A stretch of DNA of 11,714 nt, from assembly GCA_041165345.1 (NCBI GenBank), contig JBEANQ010000070.1:1-11714 (forward strand), given 5' to 3'. The notes beneath the pieces are model-generated. The model had not been told where the DNA came from. It saw nothing but the letters and a program-made list of their open reading frames with translations, and did no database searches. Of the stretch, positions 6,109 through 11,714 are shown piece after piece. How positions within the stretch are numbered: position 1 is the first letter of the stretch; each line of letters begins with the position of its first letter. Source of the DNA: JBBKWH01 sp041165345 (lineage in GTDB: Bacteria > Pseudomonadota > Gammaproteobacteria > Pseudomonadales > Moraxellaceae). Both the position numbers and the translations under genes were made by a program.

Positions 6109-7287
6109 ATGACACGTTCTGTTTTGGTGATCAACTGCGGCTCATCTTCGATTAAATATGCGCTCATCACCCACCCCAACCAACCGCGCACCGCACGCAT
6201 GGAAGGCCTAGCCGAACAATTGGGCAGCGCACAAGCATGCATTAAAGGCCGCGATGCCCAAGGCCAACCCTTTGAACACCCGATTGCTCATGCCGATCAT
6301 ACCCAAGCCTTACAGGCCATTTTAACTCGCTTAGAGGGTCTACGCCCTGACGCCATTGGGCATCGCGTGGTGCATGGGGGTGAGCAGTTTACCACTGCGG
6401 TACGGCTGACACCTGCGGTCAGGCAAGCCATTGTAGACACCTCGGCGCTTGCACCGTTACATAATCCAGCCAATCTATTGGGCATTGACGCGACCTTGCA
6501 AGTGTTTGCCGACTTGCCACAAGTGGCGGTTTTTGATACGGCGTTTCATCAGACGTTAGCCCCGCACGCCTACCGTTATGCCCTGCCAGATGCGCTCTAT
6601 ACCGAGCATGGTATTCGGCGTTATGGGTTTCATGGCACCAGTCATGCCTATGTTTCGGCGCGTGCCAATACGCTGACTGGATCAACAGATCAGGGCTGGT
6701 TATCGGCGCATTTGGGCAATGGTTGTTCGACCTGCGCCATTTGGCAAGGCCAAAGCGTGGATACCAGTATGGGCTTAACCCCGCTAGAAGGCGTGGTCAT
6801 GGGCACGCGCAGTGGCGATATTGACCCCAGCCTGCATGCACATTTACACCGAACCTTGGGCTGGTCACTGGATCAAATCGACCAGATGCTCAACAAGCAC
6901 AGCGGCTTACTCGGTTTGTCAGGGTTGTCCAACGACATGCGCACCTTAACCGAGGCATCCCGTAGCGGCCATGCAGGCGCGACATTGGCGATTGCGGTGT
7001 TTTGCTATCGGTTAGCCAAGTCGCTGGCGGCGTTGTCGTGTGGCTTACCGCGCTTAGATGGCCTGATTTTTACCGGTGGCATTGGTGAGAATGCCGCTGA
7101 TATTCGGGCGCAAACGCTCGCACTGTTGCCACATTTTGGCCTGCAATTAGACTCCAGTCGCAACCTTGCTACCACACGCGGCGCAGAAGGCCGTATTGAC
7201 ACCGGTCGCGGCCCACAGATTTGGGTGATTCCCACCGACGAAGAAGGCCGCATTGCCGCCGAAACCCGCCACCTGATCTTTGCCTAA
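6109..7287 (+). CDS. ackA: Acetate kinase AckA
   Basis: AckA transfers phosphate between acetyl phosphate and ADP, giving acetate and ATP (reversible), in the cytoplasm. It completes the acetate pathway with Pta, encoded next. The 392-residue protein has the ASKHA-fold landmarks: the phosphate-binding INCGSSSIKY (8-17, N9), GHRVVHGG (84-91, R86), FDTAFH (142-147, D143), the second signature GFHGTSHAYVS (173-183, H175), LGNGCS (202-207), MGTRSGDIDP (231-240, R234), FTGGIGENA (321-329), and TDEEGRIA (376-383) with the metal-binding Glu. All catalytic residues expected from the family are present, so it should be active. The start is the ATG at 6109. No strong Shine-Dalgarno precedes it, and an in-frame TTG at 6103 is possible but less likely. 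Only 33 bp separate its stop from the chosen pta start, so the two are one transcription unit. Confidence 0.97.
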   Translation: MTRSVLVINCGSSSIKYALITHPNQPRTARMEGLAEQLGSAQACIKGRDAQGQPFEHPIAHADHTQALQAILTRLEGLRPDAIGHRVVHGGEQFTTAVRLTPAVRQAIVDTSALAPLHNPANLLGIDATLQVFADLPQVAVFDTAFHQTLAPHAYRYALPDALYTEHGIRRYGFHGTSHAYVSARANTLTGSTDQGWLSAHLGNGCSTCAIWQGQSVDTSMGLTPLEGVVMGTRSGDIDPSLHAHLHRTLGWSLDQIDQMLNKHSGLLGLSGLSNDMRTLTEASRSGHAGATLAIAVFCYRLAKSLAALSCGLPRLDGLIFTGGIGENAADIRAQTLALLPHFGLQLDSSRNLATTRGAEGRIDTGRGPQIWVIPTDEEGRIAAETRHLIFA

Positions 7288-7320
7288 CGCACCGTCAACC
7301 GCAACCGAATGAGTCTGACC

Positions 7321-9492
7321 ATGCAAACGTTTTTAATGATTCCCACCGGTGTGGGTGTTGGCCTCACCTCCGCCTGTTTGGGCATGATCCGTGCCTTAGA
7401 CTGTATTGGCCTGAGTGCCGGATTTTTAAAACCGGTCGTCCAACAAGAACTCAGTGGCTTAAGCCCCGACAGTGCCTCGGCCTTGGTCGGGCGTGCCTTG
7501 CGCTTGTCACCACCCACCGCGCTCAGTCAACTACACGTTGAACGCATGTTGGGTGATAATCATCTAGATGAACTGCTTGAAGAAATTGTCGCCCTGCATC
7601 AGCAGGCAGGCGCAGGCATGGATGTGGTGATTGTGGAAGGTCTAGTGCCCACCAGCCAAAGCAACTACGCCACGCAACTCAATACCGCGCTTGCTCATGC
7701 GCTAGATGCGCAAGTGATCTTGGTGGCGTCTGCCGACCTTGGCCAACCTGAAGCACTGGCTGACCATCTGGACATGCACGCGCGCGCCTTTGGCGGCGTC
7801 GAAGACCCACAGACCGTAGGCGCAATACTCATGCGCGTTCGTGGCCTGCCCGAACCCGAACTGGCCTTAAGCAGCCCCGATCAATCGGTGCGGCAAGTGC
7901 TGGCCTTGCAACACCTGAGCGCCCAGCTTCAGCGTTTTTCGCCGGTGATTGGCACCGATCAATTTCACCTATTGGGACTGGTTCCGTTTAGCAATACCTT
8001 GAGTGTGCCGCGTATCCAAGACGTTGCCAACGCGATTGGGGCAACATGGCTTAATCGGGGTGATGACCAACGCCGCGTCACCCGCACCAGCTTGTGTGCG
8101 CGAACCGTCACCCATGTGATTGATGCGTTTCGGGCGGGCAGTCTGATTGTAACACCTGCCGACCGTGACGATATTTTGGTGGCCGCAGCACTTGCCACCA
8201 TGAATGGCGTGCCGTTAGCAGGGCTGTTACTCACCGGTGGCTATGCGCCTGACCCACGCATTATTGAACTGTGCCGACCCGCCCTCCGCACCGGCCTGCC
8301 CATTTTGGCCGTGACAGATGACTCGTTTAACACCGTCACCCGCTTACACCACATGAGCAACGAAATTCCTGTCGATGACCTCGACCGCGCCGAACAGGTC
8401 ACCCGTTTTGTGGCCAGTCATATTGACCTCGACTGGTTGCGCCAACAGTGCGCGGCCATTCGCACGCCACGACTGTCACCGTCTGCGTTTCGCCATGCTT
8501 TGGTATTAAAGGCGCAAACCGCCAAAAAACGTATTGTGTTGCCCGAAGGCACCGAACCCCGCACCATTCAGGCGGCAGCGATCTGTCAGGCACGCGGCAT
8601 TGCTGACTGTATTTTGTTAGCACCACGAGTCACGGTTGAAACCATCGCTCAAGGGTTGGGCATTACCCTACCCACAGACCTGCACATCATTGACCCCGAA
8701 CCCATCCGCCAACGTTATATCGCCCCGATGGTGGCCTTGCGCAAAGGCAAACTCACCGCAGGCATGGCCGAATCCCAACTCACCGACACCGTCGTGTTAG
8801 GCACCATGATGCTACAACTGGGTGAAGTCGATGGGCTGGTGTCGGGTGCGATTCACACCACCGCCAACACGGTACGTCCGGCGTTTCAACTGATCAAAAC
8901 CGCGCCGCAATTCTCGTTGGTGTCGTCAATCTTTTTTATGCTGCTACCCGAGCAAGTAGTGGTGTATGGGGACTGCGCCATTAACCCCGACCCCAACGCC
9001 GCCGAACTGGCCGAAATTGCCATCCAAAGCGCCGACTCCGCCGCCGCGTTTGGCCTTGTGCCCAAAGTCGCCATGATCAGTTATTCAACCGGTGAATCTG
9101 GCACAGGCTCGGACGTGGACAAAGTCCGCGAAGCCACCCGCATTGCCCGTGAACGCCGCCCCGACCTCCTGATTGACGGCCCACTCCAATATGACGCCGC
9201 CGCCATTGCCAGCGTTGGCAAACAAAAAGCCCCCGACTCCTTGGTGGCGGGTCAAGCGACGGTGTTTATTTTCCCAGACCTCAACACCGGCAACACCACC
9301 TACAAAGCCGTGCAGCGCAGTGCCGGTGTGGTCAGTGTTGGCCCAATGCTGCAAGGCTTAAATAAACCGGTCAACGATCTGTCACGCGGGGCGCTGGTTG
9401 AGGACATTATTTACACCATTGCCTTAACGGCCATTCAAGCCATGCAATCACCCTCTGAACTTGCCACTGAGGTGCGTGGACGCCCTTTATAG
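7321..9492 (+). CDS. pta: Phosphate acetyltransferase Pta, long form with BioD-like and DRTGG domains
   Basis: Pta interconverts acetyl-CoA plus phosphate with acetyl phosphate plus CoA. The 723-residue protein has the three-part layout of enterobacterial-type long Pta. A BioD-like P-loop-derived domain (about 1-210) begins MQTFLMIPTGVGVGLTS; its P-loop is degenerate, as is usual in Pta. A DRTGG domain (about 215-330) includes GSLIVTPADRDDI and LLLTGG. The catalytic PTA_PTB domain (about 385-720) carries LPEGTEPRT (407-415), VSGAIHTTANTVRP (507-520), SYSTGESGTGSDVDKV (587-602), DGPLQYDAA (619-627) and FPDLNTGNTTYKAVQR (651-666). The long form is known in E. coli to respond to NADH and pyruvate through its N-terminal part. 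The start is uncertain: ATG at 7321 gives the family-like N-terminus and has a weak GAG at 7 bases, while ATG at 7309 would add four residues. Neither has a good ribosome binding site, suggesting coupling to ackA. Confidence 0.96.
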   Translation: MQTFLMIPTGVGVGLTSACLGMIRALDCIGLSAGFLKPVVQQELSGLSPDSASALVGRALRLSPPTALSQLHVERMLGDNHLDELLEEIVALHQQAGAGMDVVIVEGLVPTSQSNYATQLNTALAHALDAQVILVASADLGQPEALADHLDMHARAFGGVEDPQTVGAILMRVRGLPEPELALSSPDQSVRQVLALQHLSAQLQRFSPVIGTDQFHLLGLVPFSNTLSVPRIQDVANAIGATWLNRGDDQRRVTRTSLCARTVTHVIDAFRAGSLIVTPADRDDILVAAALATMNGVPLAGLLLTGGYAPDPRIIELCRPALRTGLPILAVTDDSFNTVTRLHHMSNEIPVDDLDRAEQVTRFVASHIDLDWLRQQCAAIRTPRLSPSAFRHALVLKAQTAKKRIVLPEGTEPRTIQAAAICQARGIADCILLAPRVTVETIAQGLGITLPTDLHIIDPEPIRQRYIAPMVALRKGKLTAGMAESQLTDTVVLGTMMLQLGEVDGLVSGAIHTTANTVRPAFQLIKTAPQFSLVSSIFFMLLPEQVVVYGDCAINPDPNAAELAEIAIQSADSAAAFGLVPKVAMISYSTGESGTGSDVDKVREATRIARERRPDLLIDGPLQYDAAAIASVGKQKAPDSLVAGQATVFIFPDLNTGNTTYKAVQRSAGVVSVGPMLQGLNKPVNDLSRGALVEDIIYTIALTAIQAMQSPSELATEVRGRPL

Positions 9493-9542
9493 CGCGGCTA
9501 TTTTGGGCTAGTATCCACACACTTTTTTTGGGTGTTTTTGTT

Positions 9543-10109
9543 ATGGCTGATGATCCCTACACCACGCTAGGCCCCATTCCCTACGAACTGTCGGTCGAAG
9601 AGCAGCGCGATGCCCAACTCATGTTGCAGCAAGGGATGCTCAACACCAAAATCACCCTTAAAACATGGGCGATTGTCGCGGCCATCAGCATTGCGGCCAT
9701 TGCCGGTATTGTGTTGGTGCATGGCTATTCAACCGCATTATTTTGGATCATGCTGATTGGCGTCGCGATTTTTTTAGCCGCCCGTATTTGGGGCTGGCCG
9801 CACTTTATTCGCTGGCAAGTCGAAAAAGAAATGGCCAAACACCCCATGCAAGCCATCACCGGCATTAAATTAGGCGTTCAGCCCCAAGGGTTGGTGATGT
9901 TTCAGCGCATGAACAATCAAGAAGGCCGTGGTGTGATTGGCTGGAAAGATTTTTCTGAATGGCGCGAAAACGACAAATATTTATACCTGACCTTCAGCGT
10001 GAAAGGCCAACAAGGCATGCAGATTATCCCGAAGCGCATGACCGCCCAACGCTTTCCAATTGACACGGTTCGCAAACATTTGACCGAAACCCTAGGCGCT
10101 GCCAAATAA
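9543..10109 (+). CDS. YcxB-like two-helix membrane protein
   Basis: The 188-residue protein has a soluble N-terminal stretch of about 40 residues, two membrane helices (about 41-60 and 64-82), and a C-terminal soluble domain of about 100 residues. That domain has the pattern of the YcxB-like family: a segment around 105-120 (ITGIKLGVQPQGLVMF), then GVIGWKDFSEW (130-140), DKYLYLTFS (144-152) and IIPKRM (161-166). In this family the C-terminal half is a small beta-rich domain of unknown function. The start is the ATG at 9543; the upstream DNA is T-rich with only a weak GGGTG, and the frame is also open to 9528. It follows pta by 50 bp. A weak promoter-like pair (TTTATA at 9486, TAGTAT at 9509, 17 bp apart) could give separate expression. 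A small GTGT/ACAC hairpin in the gap is too weak to call a terminator. Function unknown. Confidence 0.8.
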   Translation: MADDPYTTLGPIPYELSVEEQRDAQLMLQQGMLNTKITLKTWAIVAAISIAAIAGIVLVHGYSTALFWIMLIGVAIFLAARIWGWPHFIRWQVEKEMAKHPMQAITGIKLGVQPQGLVMFQRMNNQEGRGVIGWKDFSEWRENDKYLYLTFSVKGQQGMQIIPKRMTAQRFPIDTVRKHLTETLGAAK

Positions 10110-10120
10110 GCAGCCCTACC

Positions 10121-10150
10121 CCTGATGAGCCAGCCTTCAGGCTCGTCAGG
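10121..10150. terminator. Stable hairpin without a T tract between convergent genes
   Basis: CCTGATGAGCC (10121-10131) pairs with GGCTCGTCAGG (10140-10150) over 11 positions, one of them a T-G wobble, around an 8-base loop. No T run follows on either strand, so it is not a standard intrinsic terminator. It may protect transcript 3' ends or assist another termination route for the genes ending at 10109 and 10165. Confidence 0.45.
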
Positions 10151-10164
10151 TCACGCCCTGTCCA

Positions 10165-10479
10165 TTACAGTGGAATAGGCAACACACAACAAAACACAGC
10201 ACCTTGCTGATTGGGCAAACGTGACAACTGCTGTGCCGCATCATGACAACGCAATAACTGCGCATGCATGTGTGGTAAACCCGCCAATGCGCCTTTTTCT
10301 TGCACAATCCGCTTGATCACCGCCGAACATGTGGTATCGCCATACACACGTCCTGCGGCACAACAAAATCCTTTATAGGGCGAGACATGTCGTTGATAGT
10401 GATCAATCACACCCAACGCGGTTTGATCAGTCAGTTGCATCAGACGCTGCCATAGCAGCGAAGACTCAGACGCGGTCAT
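10165..10479 (-). CDS. YidD-like small cysteine-rich protein
   Basis: The 104-residue protein contains YQRHVSPYKGFCC (28-40), then TTCSAVIKRI (49-58) and LLRCHDA (75-81). This is the order of conserved pieces in the YidD family: 'YQ..ISP..G..C', 'TCS.Y...A' and 'RC.P'. YidD associates with the inner membrane and aids membrane-protein insertion by YidC. This copy differs from a canonical YidD: it lacks the Arg-Phe-x-Pro before TCS, lacks the Tyr after TCS, and lacks the C-terminal HPGGxDPVP segment. It therefore looks like a divergent paralogue, and the usual yidD location beside rnpA/yidC is absent. Six cysteines (39, 40, 51, 78, 97, 98) in 104 residues is notable. The start ATG at 10479 has AAGGAG 8 bases upstream. 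There is no signal peptide, but a hydrophobic tail (GAVFCCVLPIPL) ends the protein. Family membership is likely, function inferred weakly. Confidence 0.7.
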   Translation of the reverse strand: MTASESSLLWQRLMQLTDQTALGVIDHYQRHVSPYKGFCCAAGRVYGDTTCSAVIKRIVQEKGALAGLPHMHAQLLRCHDAAQQLSRLPNQQGAVFCCVLPIPL

Positions 10480-10677
10480 AGCAACATCTCCTTGGTGAAT
10501 GGCTCATCCTGTCGCCTTTTAACCGCAAGCGATGTAGGCATTTCACAGATAGATTGCAACGAACGTGCCGTTCTCTAATGGTCATCTGTATTAAATTGTA
10601 CACGCAGACAACCGATCAACAGGCGACTTTTGCGAGGCTCACCACAATCAACCTAAAAAAATCATTCATCATTTAAA
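10480..10677. promoter_or_regulatory. Intergenic region upstream of the YidD-like gene
   Basis: This 198-bp stretch separates two minus-strand genes, so it should hold the end of the GNAT transcript and the promoter of the YidD-like gene. On the minus strand TACAAT (10595-10600 on the plus strand as ATTGTA) is a good -10, but no good -35 stands at the right distance. No hairpin with a T run was seen after the GNAT gene, apart from a T7 run on the minus strand near 10655. Confidence 0.3.
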
Positions 10678-11232
10678 TCAAGAGACTGTGTGATCACAGC
10701 GCCATTTTTGCGTCATATACACCGCGTCCACACCATAAGACTGTAACGCTGTCTGTGCGTCAAAACACATATGCAACGGCGATAACACCTCATAGCCCAA
10801 GCGCTGCCAAAAGCCTTGCGAGCCTTGCACCGAAACCAACCCAGAACCACACATCCCCTGCGCCATTGCCGCACACTGTGCATGCGCCAAGACCTGCTGT
10901 GCGACACGTTGCCCCGCCAGACGTGGCGACACGGCTAAATCATGAATATACAAGCACGCGCCCTGCTCAACCGGCACAAACACCTGATCAAACGGCGTGA
11001 TAACCCCTATCTCTGAGCGATACGCCACCAAATACGCACCAATGCCCTGCGCGTCTTCAACCACCCATGCTGTCTGAGGACTGGCCGCTAAACGTGCCGC
11101 AACCACAGTGGCAGCCTCATGCAAACCAGTGGCATAACACGCCGCTTGCACCTGCATGACGGCGGCTAAATCGGTCGGCTGCATCAAACGAATGACCCGC
11201 TGCGGACGACTCAAAGCCAGAAGTGTAGACAT
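10678..11232 (-). CDS. GNAT-family N-acetyltransferase
   Basis: The 184-residue protein has the GNAT fold order. An N-terminal strand and helix, RVIRLMQPTDLAAVMQVQAA (12-31), start it. The central strand LYIHDLAVSP (94-103) leads into the acetyl-CoA-binding segment RLAGQRVAQQVLAHA (104-118), and the C-terminal motif B is GFWQRLGYEVL (140-150). The pyrophosphate-binding loop R-x-x-G-x-G/A is present as RLAGQR, with Arg in place of the last Gly/Ala, a departure that might weaken or alter acetyl-CoA binding. GNAT enzymes transfer acetyl groups to amines of small molecules or proteins; the substrate cannot be told from sequence. The start ATG at 11232 has AGGAGG 4 bases upstream. The stop codon of the upstream gene is the TAG at the front of this Shine-Dalgarno (TAGGAGG), with only 8 bp between genes, so the two are almost certainly translationally coupled. 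The family is clear; the role is unknown. Confidence 0.88.
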   Translation of the reverse strand: MSTLLALSRPQRVIRLMQPTDLAAVMQVQAACYATGLHEAATVVAARLAASPQTAWVVEDAQGIGAYLVAYRSEIGVITPFDQVFVPVEQGACLYIHDLAVSPRLAGQRVAQQVLAHAQCAAMAQGMCGSGLVSVQGSQGFWQRLGYEVLSPLHMCFDAQTALQSYGVDAVYMTQKWRCDHTVS

Positions 11233-11240
11233 CTGACCTC

Positions 11241-11714
11241 CTAATCGACCGGCTTAGGATGCAACACAGCGTCAATAGCCTGTGCCAGACTGCCAAAGCC
11301 AAACGAATAAAAACGACTGATCTCGGTTTGATGCGCCTGACAATACTGCTGTGTGGCGGCAAGCGTTTGGTGGGTATCTAGCAATCGACTCTGCTGACTG
11401 GCCGCATCAAAGCGTTTGACAAACTCAGGACTCGGCTGTAGCGGCAACAATAGCGCGGTTGCCTGCACATACATGCGCTGCCAATTGTCCTTGACCAACG
11501 CTAAGCCCAAGGGATCTAAGGACAAACAAGTGGCATAAATACGATGCTCAACCACTAACGTTTCGACAGCCTGCAAAACACCAGCCTCATCAAAGACGGT
11601 AGGTTCGACCGTGGCTGCAACAGGCGCAACAGGCGCAACAGGCGCAACAGGCGCAACAGGCGCAACAGGCGCAACAGGCGCAACAGGCGCAACAGGCGCA
11701 ACAGGCGCAACAGG
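11241..11714 (-). CDS. Unknown protein with N-terminal Val-Ala-Pro repeats, 5' end missing
   Basis: The frame is open from the right edge to the TAG at 11241, giving 157 visible residues. The visible N-terminal part is a run of ten exact Val-Ala-Pro triplets, then VAATVEPTVFDEAGVL, then a globular, mostly helical C-terminal part of about 115 residues containing LVVEHRIYATCLSLDPLG, NWQRMYVQATALLLPLQ and FYSFGFGSLAQAID, ending HPKPVD. I do not recognise a family. A shorter frame from a TTG at 11576 would omit the repeat, but the coding frame runs through the repeat without a stop and each unit is in frame, so the longer reading is preferred. Pro-Ala-Val runs are usual in extended linkers, for example in envelope-spanning or multi-domain proteins; whether a signal peptide or membrane anchor precedes it lies outside the window. 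It is the upstream partner of the coupled GNAT gene, which hints at a shared process but does not identify it. Confidence 0.7.
   Translation of the reverse strand, partial: PVAPVAPVAPVAPVAPVAPVAPVAPVAPVAPVAATVEPTVFDEAGVLQAVETLVVEHRIYATCLSLDPLGLALVKDNWQRMYVQATALLLPLQPSPEFVKRFDAASQQSRLLDTHQTLAATQQYCQAHQTEISRFYSFGFGSLAQAIDAVLHPKPVD
11621..11714. repeat. Perfect 9-bp tandem repeat (CAGGCGCAA), ten full units plus four bases
   Basis: The unit CAGGCGCAA repeats without a single change from 11621 to 11710 and continues as CAGG to the window edge, so the true array length is unknown. Because the unit is a multiple of three, changes in copy number keep the reading frame. It encodes Val-Ala-Pro on the minus strand. 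The identity of all copies at the DNA level indicates recent slippage or expansion. Confidence 0.97.

Noticed and set aside
7965..9354. Several 60-90-codon open frames opposite pta
   Set aside because: They are complementary-strand shadows of a high-GC coding region; pta is unambiguous along its full length.
11621..11714. Tandem array as a possible CRISPR
   Set aside because: The 9-bp units are contiguous with no spacers and are in frame within a coding sequence.

Overview
The window looks like an ordinary chromosomal segment of a gammaproteobacterium with roughly 50-55% GC. Its clear genes are core metabolism and envelope housekeeping: the periplasmic protease Prc, the muropeptide-recycling hexosaminidase NagZ, proline-pathway ProA, and the acetate kinase/phosphotransacetylase pair, with Pta of the long form carrying a BioD-like N-terminal domain. 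The Pta N-terminus, as I remember these sequences, and the overall protein style suggest Pseudomonadales, possibly Moraxellaceae. That placement is inference from memory, not a search result.

Layout from left to right: the 5' part of prc runs off the left edge (minus strand). Divergent from it come nagZ and, behind an apparent terminator hairpin, a leucine-carboxyl-methyltransferase-type SAM methyltransferase (both plus). A bidirectional terminator separates these from a convergent minus-strand gene for a two-domain protein: an RhlA-like alpha/beta hydrolase followed by a C-terminal PilZ-like domain. A 388-bp gene-free divergent region with a near-perfect 26-bp dyad and a pair of 24-bp direct repeats leads to proA (plus). 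A second bidirectional terminator separates proA from a 67-residue membrane protein (minus). Then ackA, pta and a YcxB-like two-helix membrane protein follow on the plus strand. They converge on three minus-strand genes: a YidD-like cysteine-rich small protein, a GNAT acetyltransferase, and a gene of unknown function that runs off the right edge inside a perfect 9-bp tandem repeat encoding Val-Ala-Pro.

Functional links: Pta and AckA together interconvert acetyl-CoA and acetate through acetyl phosphate. NagZ acts in the cytoplasm on recycled cell-wall fragments, and Prc acts in the periplasm. ProA works with a ProB not present here. The GNAT gene and the Val-Ala-Pro repeat gene are almost certainly co-translated, because the stop codon of one lies within the Shine-Dalgarno of the other.

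I found no RNA genes, insertion sequences, CRISPR arrays, phage genes or defence systems. The items most worth a second look are the hydrolase-PilZ fusion (a possible c-di-GMP-responsive hydrolase), the hypervariable-looking Val-Ala-Pro repeat, the stand-alone YidD-like protein, and the repeats in the proA/hydrolase divergent region.
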